From an uncultured Flavobacteriia bacterium (GTDB lineage Bacteria > Bacteroidota > Bacteroidia > Flavobacteriales_D > Crocinitomicaceae), in the NCBI GenBank assembly GCA_903887095.1, contig CAISOQ010000404.1, positions 1 through 16,316 of the forward strand: DNA of 16,316 nucleotides, in the 5' to 3' direction. Numbering within the stretch: the first letter of the stretch is position 1; the number at the start of each line of letters is the position of its first letter. Below the pieces are notes generated by a model. The model made no database searches and had not been told where the DNA came from. It saw only the letters and a list, made by a program, of their open reading frames with translations. Both the position numbers and the translations under genes were made by a program. Below are positions 1-8,193 of this stretch, in pieces.

Positions 1-3000
1 ATCTCCTTTACAGCTACCAATACTTCAAATGCTCCTATCACTGGTACATTTGAGGTCACACCTCAGTTCTCCAATCTTGGTCTTACTTGTCTTGGAGATC
101 CAACACAGTTCACCATTGCGGTGAATCCAGTTCCTGTGCTCTCCGCTGTTCCTAACCAGCTTGTATGTGCCAATACCAATACCTCACCTGTAAACTTTGT
201 GAGCAATGTTACCAATAGTTCCTTCTCGTGGACAAACTCCAATCCTGCCATTGGTTTACCATCCAACGGATCGGGTAACATTCCAGCTTTCGTAGGAACT
301 AATAATGGTTCAAATACCATTATAGGAACGGTACAGGTCACTCCTACTTACACCAACAACAGCATCACATGTACGGGTGTCAACCAGCAGTTTACCATCT
401 CTGTGAACCCTGTTCCGGATGTGTTACCTGTGACAGATCAAACTGTTTGTGCAAACAGTCCCGTGCTTGTTGATCTGGGATCATCTACTTCTGTAGTGAA
501 TACCGTTTACAACTGGACGAACTCCAATACGGTTATCGGGGCGGCAAGTGCCGGGACAGGGGATATCTCATTTACATCAGCTAATTCCAGTAATAATGCT
601 CAAACTGGCACATTTACGGTAACTCCGTCTTTTACAAATTCAGGCCTTACATGTAATGGTTCATCCATTCAATTTACGGTATCCGTAAATCCGGTTCCTG
701 TGCTTTCTCCAATTCAAAGCCAAGTAATCTGTTTGGGAGATAATTCTCTTCCTGTTAACTTCGTAAGTACTGCAAACAATTCTTCATACAACTGGACGAA
801 TTCGAATTCAGGTATTGGTATTGCAACTACGGGTCAAGGAAACATACCTTCTTTTGTAGGAACAAATAATACATCAGGAGTACTTACCGGTAATTTCTCT
901 GTAACACCGAGCTATACAAACAACAGTATTACTTGTACCGGAACACCACAATTATTCTCGATTTCAGTCAATCCTGTTCCGATTATAAATAATGTTTCGG
1001 ATATTACAATATGTGCAAATGATGCCAACGGACAAATTGTGTTCACAAGCAATGCTACCGGAGTTACTTACAACTGGACAAATAACAATACTAATATTGG
1101 TTTAGGAGCAAGTGGTACGGGCAATATTCCACCATTTACAGCCACCAACAATTCACCATCCATTGTCACTGCAACCATAAGTGTAATCGCTTCATCAACA
1201 TTTAATAATTCAACCTGTTACAGTGAGCCGGAAGTATTTACGATCAGTGTGAATCCAAGGCCAATGGTAAACGATGTTGCCAATAGCATTTACTGTTCTG
1301 GTACTCTTTCACAGAATATTTTATTCTCCGGACCGGTATCTGGAACAACATATACATGGTCGAATACCAATTCAAGTATAGGTTTACCTGTAAATGGGAC
1401 AGGCAACATCTCCCCATTTGTTGTTGGCAACAGTCAATCTCTTCCTGCGGTTGCAACAGTAACCGTGCTTCCTTCCATAACGTTAAACGGAGGAATATGC
1501 AGTGGTGATCCTGAAACATTTACAATCACCGTAAATCCTACACCAAATGTTGTAGATCCTGAAAATCAAATTGTTTGTGGAGGAAGTACGACAAATAATG
1601 TCATCTTTAACGGTGGTGTATCTAATGCTGTTTATACCTGGACCAACAACAATACACTTACAGGTTTGGTTACAAATGGTCAAGGGAACATTAACAGTTT
1701 TGTGACACCTTCTTCCCTTTCAAATCCTGAAACTAGTACAGTGGTCGTTACACCGTCTTATACTAACACTATTACGTGTACAGGGAATCCTGAAGTGTTT
1801 ACAATAACGGTCAATCCAACACCTATCATGGTAGACCCAACCGATCAGGTTCTTTGTAACGGTAGTATTACTCAAACGGTAGATTTCACATCATCTGTAA
1901 ATAACTCAACTTACAACTGGATCAATTCGAATACAAGTATTGGATTGGGTGCATCAGGTGTTAATGATATACCTTCTTTCATTACTGTAAATTCCTCCAA
2001 CACTCCTTCTACGGCGCAGATCATAGTAACGCCATCTTTCTCTAATGCAGGACTCACATGCACAGGCGCCCCTATTTCGTCAACTATTACTGTAAATCCA
2101 ACACCTTCTGTTTCGGATCCGGTTAATTTAACTTACTGTAATACAGAGCTTACAAATCCAGTGATTTTCAATGGCCCAGTGAATGGTACAATATATAGCT
2201 GGACAAACGATCTTACATCGATTGGTATTGGGGCAAACGGTATAGGCAATATTCCGGTATTCGCCGCAACCAATACTTCAACCATACCTCAAACTGCGAA
2301 TTTCAACGTTACACCAAGCTATAGTAATTTAGGTGTAACATGCACTGGTTCGCCTCAGGATTTCACTATTACGGTGAACCCTTCCGCTTTACCGATCTCC
2401 GGCGGTACTGAAATATGTTCGAATCAATTTGTAGAGCTTACCGTTAATGCCAATGTATCAAGTCAGGTTACTTGGAATGGGAACAACAATACAGATGTGA
2501 CAGGAGAAACGCTGACTCTTCAGAATTCGAACTACATCAATGACTTATTGGTCAATAATACAAATAGCGCCCAGATAGTGAATTATACCATCTATCTGGA
2601 AACAATAGATTTTGGTTGCAATTCGGGACCATTCAATATTGCAGTTCAGGTAAATCCATTGCCAGACGTTCAATTTGAGGCGATAAATGCCCCATTCTGT
2701 AACCTGGATCCAATCCAATTTATGAATAATACTCCTGGTAATAATAACTATGTATGGAATTTTGCTGATGGTAATTATTCAACTCAGGAAAATCCGGTGA
2801 ACATTTTTGACTCCTACGGAACCTATAATGTTTCTCTCACAGCAACGAATCTTGAAACTGGTTGTGTTGACAGTTTAATACAACCTTTAACAATCCTTGC
2901 AAGTCCGATAGTTGGCTTCGCAACCTCTTCGACTGAAGGGTGTGTCTTGTTCAACGTGATATTCACGGACACCGTAAATGATCCAAACACAGCACTTTTC

Positions 3001-3699
3001 TGGGATTTCGGTGATGGAGAAACTTCAAATCAACCGTATGCCATAGATCACCAATTCAATACTGAAGGTTGTTATGATATCTCACTTACAGTAACCAATG
3101 ATGCGGGTTGTAGTTCTACATTGGAACAGGAGGATATGATCTGTGCATATGATGTTCCAACTGCTGATTTCATTGCAAATCCCGATTCCATGTTGACCAC
3201 GGAACCAATCTTTGAATTCACCAATTTATCAACTAACAGCTATACTTATTTATGGGAATTCGGAGACGGCACCACAAGTTTATCAACCAATCCGATTCAC
3301 GAATATCCAGCCATCCCCGGAGACTATTCAGTGACACTGTATGCATACAATGAATTGGGATGTTATGACAGCTCCTACTTTACGGTTACGGTATATGAAG
3401 ACCTGGTACTTTATGTTCCGAATACATTTACGCCGAATGGTGACGGAACCAATGATGTGTTCCTTCCAGTTATTACATCAGGAATCGACGAAACGAAATA
3501 CACACTTCTCATATATAACCGTTGGGGTCAAGTCGTTTTTGAATCGCATAATCCTAATGTTGGCTGGGATGGAAGTTATGGAAGTGAAAACGAAATAGAT
3601 CGAGTGCAAGATGGAACATATACCTGGAAAATTATTTTTAACGGTTTACAAAATGAAGAAGCTCAAGAGAAAATGGGTCATGTTAATGTGCTTCGATAA
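1..3699 (+). CDS. Giant PKD-repeat surface/secreted protein with T9SS type B sorting domain (5' end outside window)
   Basis: The frame is open from base 1, so this is the C-terminal 1232 residues of a larger protein. A start at GTG 121 would be artificial because it falls inside a repeat. It begins with the tail of one PKD-like repeat (1-120). Eight full repeats of 93-94 residues follow (121-2373), then a divergent ninth unit (2374-2649). Next come three PKD domains with the cores WNFADG (about 2755), WDFGDG (about 3001) and WEFGDG (about 3253). The end (about 3412-3699) has YVPNTFTPNGDGTND and IYNRWGQVVFES, the signature of the gliding motility-associated C-terminal domain (CHU_C / T9SS type B). 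Known family role: the domain sends the protein through the type IX system to the cell surface or medium. Adhesion or gliding-related function is inferred from architecture. No catalytic domain is visible in the part seen. Confidence 0.93.
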   Translation: MSFTATNTSNAPITGTFEVTPQFSNLGLTCLGDPTQFTIAVNPVPVLSAVPNQLVCANTNTSPVNFVSNVTNSSFSWTNSNPAIGLPSNGSGNIPAFVGTNNGSNTIIGTVQVTPTYTNNSITCTGVNQQFTISVNPVPDVLPVTDQTVCANSPVLVDLGSSTSVVNTVYNWTNSNTVIGAASAGTGDISFTSANSSNNAQTGTFTVTPSFTNSGLTCNGSSIQFTVSVNPVPVLSPIQSQVICLGDNSLPVNFVSTANNSSYNWTNSNSGIGIATTGQGNIPSFVGTNNTSGVLTGNFSVTPSYTNNSITCTGTPQLFSISVNPVPIINNVSDITICANDANGQIVFTSNATGVTYNWTNNNTNIGLGASGTGNIPPFTATNNSPSIVTATISVIASSTFNNSTCYSEPEVFTISVNPRPMVNDVANSIYCSGTLSQNILFSGPVSGTTYTWSNTNSSIGLPVNGTGNISPFVVGNSQSLPAVATVTVLPSITLNGGICSGDPETFTITVNPTPNVVDPENQIVCGGSTTNNVIFNGGVSNAVYTWTNNNTLTGLVTNGQGNINSFVTPSSLSNPETSTVVVTPSYTNTITCTGNPEVFTITVNPTPIMVDPTDQVLCNGSITQTVDFTSSVNNSTYNWINSNTSIGLGASGVNDIPSFITVNSSNTPSTAQIIVTPSFSNAGLTCTGAPISSTITVNPTPSVSDPVNLTYCNTELTNPVIFNGPVNGTIYSWTNDLTSIGIGANGIGNIPVFAATNTSTIPQTANFNVTPSYSNLGVTCTGSPQDFTITVNPSALPISGGTEICSNQFVELTVNANVSSQVTWNGNNNTDVTGETLTLQNSNYINDLLVNNTNSAQIVNYTIYLETIDFGCNSGPFNIAVQVNPLPDVQFEAINAPFCNLDPIQFMNNTPGNNNYVWNFADGNYSTQENPVNIFDSYGTYNVSLTATNLETGCVDSLIQPLTILASPIVGFATSSTEGCVLFNVIFTDTVNDPNTALFWDFGDGETSNQPYAIDHQFNTEGCYDISLTVTNDAGCSSTLEQEDMICAYDVPTADFIANPDSMLTTEPIFEFTNLSTNSYTYLWEFGDGTTSLSTNPIHEYPAIPGDYSVTLYAYNELGCYDSSYFTVTVYEDLVLYVPNTFTPNGDGTNDVFLPVITSGIDETKYTLLIYNRWGQVVFESHNPNVGWDGSYGSENEIDRVQDGTYTWKIIFNGLQNEEAQEKMGHVNVLR
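121..2373 (+). repeat. Eight tandem ~282-bp coding repeats (PKD-like domains)
   Basis: Unit borders, set at the Val/Met of the VNPxP motif, are 121-402, 403-684, 685-966, 967-1248, 1249-1530, 1531-1809, 1810-2091 and 2092-2373. Seven units are exactly 94 codons and one (1531-1809) is 93. Each has VNPxP at the start, a Cys near residue 18, a Y/F-x-W-T/S/I-N core, a G-x-G-N/D-I motif near the middle and a second Cys (often TCTG) near residue 80. Identical protein segments use different codons, so the copies are old at DNA level. The pattern resembles the PKD-like domains common in Bacteroidota surface proteins. Confidence 0.93.
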
Positions 3700-3722
3700 T
3701 ATTCTTTTAAACCAAGAATATT
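3698..3722 (+). terminator. Weak AT-rich hairpin at the adhesin stop codon
   Basis: A perfect 9-bp inverted repeat has arms AATATTCTT (3698-3706) and AAGAATATT (3714-3722) with a 7-nt loop, starting inside the TAA stop. It is followed by CCATTAAAAAAATT, not a T run, and the stem has only one G-C pair. It is therefore a poor intrinsic terminator, though it may protect the 3' end. It lies in the 79-bp gap between two convergent genes, in which nothing else was found. Confidence 0.35.
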
Positions 3723-3778
3723 CCATTAAAAAAATTAATTAATCTAGCATATAGAAATAATAGGTCTCCTTATCTCCC

Positions 3779-4474
3779 CTAAAAACTTATCATCTTCCCT
3801 ACTTCAAGATGGATACAGCCCTCACTATCTTCGGGATAGTTCTTTTTTGCCAGCCTTTCAACCAATCCTGTTCCTCTTTTTTGTTCATCATGCGATCCTA
3901 TTAAATGACGAGCGCCACAACATTCTTTCAGACTTAAGGCATTTTGCAATCCTAAATTGATCGTTCCGCCCAACCAGAAAGGGAGTCGGTAAGTGGTGGT
4001 CGTAGTAATGACAATATCAACTTTGGGAAAAACTCGAACCTTGCTTCCGTGCGGAGCATACAATAGTTTCACGTTGTTTGATTCTATCAAATAAGCTTCG
4101 TGAACAGGATCAAAGATCGAGCGATTAGAAATTAAACTAATCTTAAATGGAGCGTGATGCAGTGCTATCAACTCTTTAAAGTGCTGCCATTTTCTGATTT
4201 TATTCAGAATGCTTTTTTTCGCAATGATTGGAATCTTTGGATCAAATTGAAGCAAGGTCTCTTTATTGCAATGGTCGGAAAAGGGGTGTGAAATAAATAT
4301 AAAATCTGGTCGATCAAGCAAAGCAGGATCTGGTTGTTTTTGAAGGTGGAATTGTTCACTGAAAAGTGGATGCAAATCAATCTGCGAAGGTGTAAACCAT
4401 GGATCAACCATTATTTTAAGGCCGTCGAACTCCCACATCCATGAACTGTCTTCGTTAAGTTTTTGAATCTTCAT
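3779..4474 (-). CDS. MBL-fold metallo-hydrolase-like protein with degenerate metal motif
   Basis: 231 residues from the ATG at 4474. A GTG lies directly upstream at 4477, but ATG is preferred. The N-terminal part (MWEFDGLKIMVDPWF) matches the early beta-strands of COG2220/UlaG-like beta-lactamase-fold proteins, with the Asp of VDPW. The metal motif is SHPFSDHC (His63, Asp67, His68): it has the HxxxDH frame but Phe65 where classical HxHxDH enzymes have the second His. Later candidate ligands are His142 (APHG), Asp153 (VDIVIT) and His185 (GSHDE). No signal peptide or membrane segment is seen, so it is probably cytoplasmic. Plant and cyanobacterial relatives also have an altered motif, so this may be a subfamily feature and not decay. 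Substrate unknown. It is convergent with the adhesin gene and divergent from the cupin gene. Confidence 0.75.
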   Translation of the reverse strand: MKIQKLNEDSSWMWEFDGLKIMVDPWFTPSQIDLHPLFSEQFHLQKQPDPALLDRPDFIFISHPFSDHCNKETLLQFDPKIPIIAKKSILNKIRKWQHFKELIALHHAPFKISLISNRSIFDPVHEAYLIESNNVKLLYAPHGSKVRVFPKVDIVITTTTTYRLPFWLGGTINLGLQNALSLKECCGARHLIGSHDEQKRGTGLVERLAKKNYPEDSEGCIHLEVGKMISF

Positions 4475-4568
4475 CACACTTGAAACATGTCAAACCATTT
4501 TTTTGTTCGGCTCATCACACAGATTGAATCTACTGAATTTTTGATTAAATTAGGTTTAAATTCTTTCT
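4475..4568. promoter_or_regulatory. Divergent promoter region between MBL and cupin genes
   Basis: 94 bp between two divergent starts must hold both promoters. On the plus strand TAGGTTTA (4551-4558) matches seven of eight positions of TAnnTTTG, with a TTG at 4524-4526 at slightly long spacing (24 nt). An 11-bp palindrome AGATT-G-AATCT spans 4521-4531. No convincing minus-strand promoter is visible. Confidence 0.35.
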
Positions 4569-4982
4569 ATGAAAGTCCTTCTATTATGCTTATTTGCCCA
4601 TCCAATTCTCATTGTTGGTCAAAACACTACTGAACTAAAAGATATTTTACCAGATAAAGGATTTGACAATGTTTATTCGAAAAAAATTGCTGACGATTCA
4701 TTGCAAAGTACATTCATCATTTGGGTAAAAAAGGATGTCCTTGAACATTACCATCAAACGCATACGGAAAACATTTATGTGCTTGAAGGCAAAGCTGAAA
4801 TGACTGTAGATGGATTGAAACAAATTGTAAAAAAAGGCGATTATTTAAACATCCCTATGGGCAGTAAGCACGCTGTTACAAAAGTACTATCGAGAAAACC
4901 CCTTAAGGTTCTCTCGTTTCAATCCCCACAATTTGATGGGACTGACAGAATCATAATTAAACAACCACACTGTGATTTCTAA
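4569..4982 (+). CDS. Small exported cupin-domain protein
   Basis: 137 residues. The N-terminus (MKVLLLCLFAHPILIVGQ) looks like a short Sec signal peptide, giving a periplasmic or secreted protein. A single cupin domain has both conserved motifs. Motif 1 is HYHQTHTE followed by NIYVLEG (His60, His62, Glu67, Gly74), fitting HxH(x)4E(x)6G. Motif 2 is GDYLNIPMGSKH (Gly90, Pro96, Gly98, His101), fitting G(x)5PxGxxH. The four ligands His60, His62, Glu67 and His101 are the expected divalent-metal set. Reaction and substrate cannot be told from the sequence; cupins range from isomerases and dioxygenases to non-enzymatic sensors. It is transcribed away from the MBL gene, and its stop is only 11 bp from that of the convergent BNR-protein gene. 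Confidence 0.82.
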   Translation: MKVLLLCLFAHPILIVGQNTTELKDILPDKGFDNVYSKKIADDSLQSTFIIWVKKDVLEHYHQTHTENIYVLEGKAEMTVDGLKQIVKKGDYLNIPMGSKHAVTKVLSRKPLKVLSFQSPQFDGTDRIIIKQPHCDF

Positions 4983-4993
4983 TATAGATTCGC

Positions 4994-7900
4994 TCAATTT
5001 TTCTTTACAAATTCCTCGAATGATTTCAGCTCAATAAACTTGATGCCGGCCTTTTCTGTTGACGCCTTGTATTTGCCAACTTGCTGATCTTTGATCGTTT
5101 TGAAAGTCGATTTCCCCTCATTCAATTTCGTTTGAAGCATCTTTAATGTTTCAAGCTGAGACTGCGATGGTGCCCCATAATAGGAACCAATTGTGCTGTA
5201 AAGATCTCCGATTTTTTCACGCAACTGTTTTTCACCTGCTCCAACGTAATTATCACCTTTTGTTATCACGAGTACGTCCTTCAATTTGTTGAGGTCAGCA
5301 TTCAGTTTCGTTGCTTGCTTTTTCAACGCTGCATTTTCATTTATGACTTTGGCACTGTGAGTAAGCAATTCGTCAATTTCATACACCATATATGCAAGTT
5401 CCTCGGTCATGCTGTAAAGTGTATTCGTCGTTTCTTGCTGTAATTTGCGTTCTTCGAGTGTAAAGACAGTTTTCTCTGGGTACTTCAATTCGATCCATGA
5501 TTCAAATTTTTCAGATCCTTTGGTGATGACAACTTTGTATTTTCCAGCTGGAACGCGTGGAGCGAACATCGCAGCACCATCTATGGTTTTTCCCGATGCC
5601 ACTTTAGGTGCCATCGAATTGTATCCCCATTCAACGATATTGATTCCCTTTTGCTTTCCGGGAGCAATGTTATTGATCCAATTATTCTTTTCATCGTAAA
5701 TATCAAGCGTCATTTTTCCAAACGTGTGTCTTTTAGAAAGATAGTAAATGATCTTCGCTGAACTTGACGGATTCGCACCAACAAATTGAGTTTCTCCACT
5801 CGACCCGCCAAAAGTGCTTGATTCATTCATTTCAACTGGCTTTCCAGTGAAAAAATGCAAAGGTTTTGCCAACACATCAGATGTTAACTCTCTAAGTGGA
5901 CTGATGTCGTCTACAATGATAATTCCACGACCATGCGTACCCAAAATAAGGTCATTTGTTTTAGGATGTTGTTCAATATAATGAACAGCTGCAGCAGGTA
6001 CTCCGTTGGTAAATTTTGACCAACTTTTACCTCCATCAATGGTTACGAATAAGCCAAATTCTGTTCCCAAATAAAGTAAATTTGGATTCACACGATCTTC
6101 TTGAATATTGCGTGCAAAACCGCTAATATCTGTTGTAACAATCGATTTCCATGTCGAACCAAAATCAGTGGTTTTGTATACATATACGTTTTTGTCATTG
6201 CGCGTATGCCCATCAAAAACAGCATAGGCAGTTCCTTTATCGAATGTACTCGCTTCGATGTGATAGCACCAAGTATTTGCTGGAATACCTTTGATGTTTG
6301 CTGTTAAATTCGACCACGTTTTACCACCATCTTTTGTGAGTTGTATATTGCCGTCATCTGTTCCAATCCAAATCTGATTTTGATCCAAAGGTGATTCAGC
6401 AATTGTGAAAATGGTACAATGGTTTTCGGCTCCAGAATTATCAGCGGATAAGCCACCCGATTCTACCTGATTTTGTTTAGCAGGATTGTTAGTGGTCAAA
6501 TCCGGTGAGATCTTTACCCAATTGTTGCCCATGTCATCCGACTTGTGTAAAAACTGACTACCGATGTATAGACGATCTGGCGCATGCGAGCTCGTCGTAA
6601 TTGCGGCATTCCAGTTAAAGCGCAATTTTGGATCACCCTGAACAGGAAAAGGTTTAACAATCTTCGTTTGTTTCTTTTCTATATCGTAACGCCAAACAGC
6701 TTCGGCTCCCTGCATTTCAGAATACATGATCTTCGGATTCGTAGGATGAGGATACACACGGAAACCATCTCCCATACCAATCGATTCCCAATCGCGTGCC
6801 TCAATTCCTCCAGGACTTGCCGATGGCCCAAACCATGAGCCATTGTCTTGCAATCCTCCGTAAATGTTATACGGTGATTGATTGTCACAACTAACATGAT
6901 AGAACATACAAATTGGCAGGTTCTCTACAATTTCCATCGTTGTTCCTCCATTCAGCGAACGGTACAATCCGCCATCTGTTGCAACCATCATGCGGTCTGA
7001 ATCTTTCACATCAAACCAAATGTCGTGAATGTCTGAATGCATGAATCCTAATCCTTTGAAAGTCTTTCCTCCATCGTGACTAATAGAACCCGATAATCCC
7101 GCTTTCACAACTGTTTCTGGATCGCGCGGATCCACAACAATTCTTGAAAAATAAAACGGTCGCACTGTCAACTCAAAATCGCTATTTAAGTGTTTCCAAG
7201 TTGCACCAGCATCGTCTGAACGATACAGGCCTTTTTGTTCTGCTTTTTCCGCTTCAACAACGGCATAAAGTATCTTTGAATTGGAAGGCGCCACTGTTAC
7301 GGCGATTCTTCCAAGTTTGCCTTGTGGGAAGCCAGTTTGAATTTTCGTCCAAGTTTTACCGGCATCAGTACTTTTATAAAGTGAACTATTTAATCCACCG
7401 GAATTAAAAGACCATGCTGTTCTCCGGAATTCCCAAAAAGAGGCATAAAGCACAGAAGGGTCATTTGGATCCATTACTAAATCAGAACAACCTGTTGTGG
7501 CATTGACATAAAGTATTTTGTTCCAGGTCTTACCGCCATCTATTGTTTTGTATACCCCACGATCTTCACTGTCTCCCCAAAGTGCTCCCATTGCAGCAAC
7601 GTAGACTGTGTTCTTGTCTTTCGGATCAACCTCAATAGACGCAATTCGCTCTGTTTTTTCGAGTCCCAAATGCGACCAATTCTTTCCGCCATCCAATGTG
7701 CGGTACACACCATTACCAATTGACACGCTGTTTCTTGTCCAAACCTCACCTGTACCAACCCAAACCGTATTGTCCGGATCTGCAGGATCTATTGCAACCG
7801 AACCGATCGATTGGGGGTAATCATCAAAAACTGAATAAAATTGTACCCCACCATCCTGGGACTTCCAAACACCTCCACCTGCAGTTCCAATGTACATTAC

Positions 7901-8077
7901 ACGCGAATTGGACGGGTGGCCTTCAATATCACTTACACGACCGCTCATCAATGCCGGACCAATTTGTCTGGCTTTCAAGTCTCCAAAAAGTTCTTTGCCT
8001 TGCAGTGTAACTGTCTCTTGTGAATGTGCCTGCAAAATCAAGCAAGATAAGCTTAGGAATGAAAAAATCTTTTTCAT
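4994..8077 (-). CDS. Exported sortilin/VPS10-like BNR (Asp-box) repeat protein
   Basis: 1027 residues with a signal peptide (cleavage likely near AHSQ, residue 19-20). At least eleven Asp-box-like S/T-x-D-x-G-x-T-W motifs lie at about residues 73, 127, 178, 236, 287, 333, 374, 513, 581, 636 and 679. These are the hallmark of BNR/sialidase-type beta-propellers, and the number suggests two propellers or one ten-bladed sortilin-like propeller. DNGSW (411-415) and FNWNAAI (487-493) are typical of the WD40/YVTN/BNR-like proteins often labelled glycosyl hydrolase or sortilin in Bacteroidota. After residue 740 comes a beta-rich segment, then a mostly helical, possibly coiled-coil tail (about 880-1027). 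No T9SS sorting domain is seen, so periplasmic or outer-membrane-associated location is likely. Asp boxes are structural, so glycosidase activity should not be assumed. Confidence 0.88.
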   Translation of the reverse strand: MKKIFSFLSLSCLILQAHSQETVTLQGKELFGDLKARQIGPALMSGRVSDIEGHPSNSRVMYIGTAGGGVWKSQDGGVQFYSVFDDYPQSIGSVAIDPADPDNTVWVGTGEVWTRNSVSIGNGVYRTLDGGKNWSHLGLEKTERIASIEVDPKDKNTVYVAAMGALWGDSEDRGVYKTIDGGKTWNKILYVNATTGCSDLVMDPNDPSVLYASFWEFRRTAWSFNSGGLNSSLYKSTDAGKTWTKIQTGFPQGKLGRIAVTVAPSNSKILYAVVEAEKAEQKGLYRSDDAGATWKHLNSDFELTVRPFYFSRIVVDPRDPETVVKAGLSGSISHDGGKTFKGLGFMHSDIHDIWFDVKDSDRMMVATDGGLYRSLNGGTTMEIVENLPICMFYHVSCDNQSPYNIYGGLQDNGSWFGPSASPGGIEARDWESIGMGDGFRVYPHPTNPKIMYSEMQGAEAVWRYDIEKKQTKIVKPFPVQGDPKLRFNWNAAITTSSHAPDRLYIGSQFLHKSDDMGNNWVKISPDLTTNNPAKQNQVESGGLSADNSGAENHCTIFTIAESPLDQNQIWIGTDDGNIQLTKDGGKTWSNLTANIKGIPANTWCYHIEASTFDKGTAYAVFDGHTRNDKNVYVYKTTDFGSTWKSIVTTDISGFARNIQEDRVNPNLLYLGTEFGLFVTIDGGKSWSKFTNGVPAAAVHYIEQHPKTNDLILGTHGRGIIIVDDISPLRELTSDVLAKPLHFFTGKPVEMNESSTFGGSSGETQFVGANPSSSAKIIYYLSKRHTFGKMTLDIYDEKNNWINNIAPGKQKGINIVEWGYNSMAPKVASGKTIDGAAMFAPRVPAGKYKVVITKGSEKFESWIELKYPEKTVFTLEERKLQQETTNTLYSMTEELAYMVYEIDELLTHSAKVINENAALKKQATKLNADLNKLKDVLVITKGDNYVGAGEKQLREKIGDLYSTIGSYYGAPSQSQLETLKMLQTKLNEGKSTFKTIKDQQVGKYKASTEKAGIKFIELKSFEEFVKKN

Positions 8078-8193
8078 ATGTAAATAAATTGTCTTTTAAA
8101 GGTCATATGGAATACGCCATGTTATTTTCATTTGTGCTTGCGCGAAGTATTTGCATGGCTATTTCATATCAGTTTTATTAGATGTGTTTAGAA
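8078..8193. other. Intergenic gap between LolA-like and BNR genes
   Basis: 116 bp with no open frame, promoter consensus or terminator. The only structure is a 6-bp inverted repeat, GCCATG (8116-8121) and CATGGC (8154-8159), 32 nt apart, too weak to name. Confidence 0.4.

Noticed and set aside
121..123. GTG at 121 as the start of the repeat protein
   Set aside because: The frame is open to base 1 and the preceding 40 codons are the end of another repeat, so the gene starts outside the window.
121..2373. Regular repeats as CRISPR array or satellite DNA
   Set aside because: The 282-bp period is coding, in frame throughout, and conserved at protein rather than DNA level.
4475..4477. GTG at 4477 as start of the MBL-fold protein
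   Set aside because: An ATG follows directly; it gives the same protein less one residue and is the more usual start.
5445..8087. Many plus-strand open frames across the BNR gene
   Set aside because: They are short, lack start context and any family resemblance, and lie opposite a strong 1027-residue gene.
8116..8159. Inverted repeat GCCATG/CATGGC as terminator or riboswitch of the LolA-like gene
   Set aside because: Only 6 bp, 32-nt loop, no T run, no recognisable RNA family pattern.
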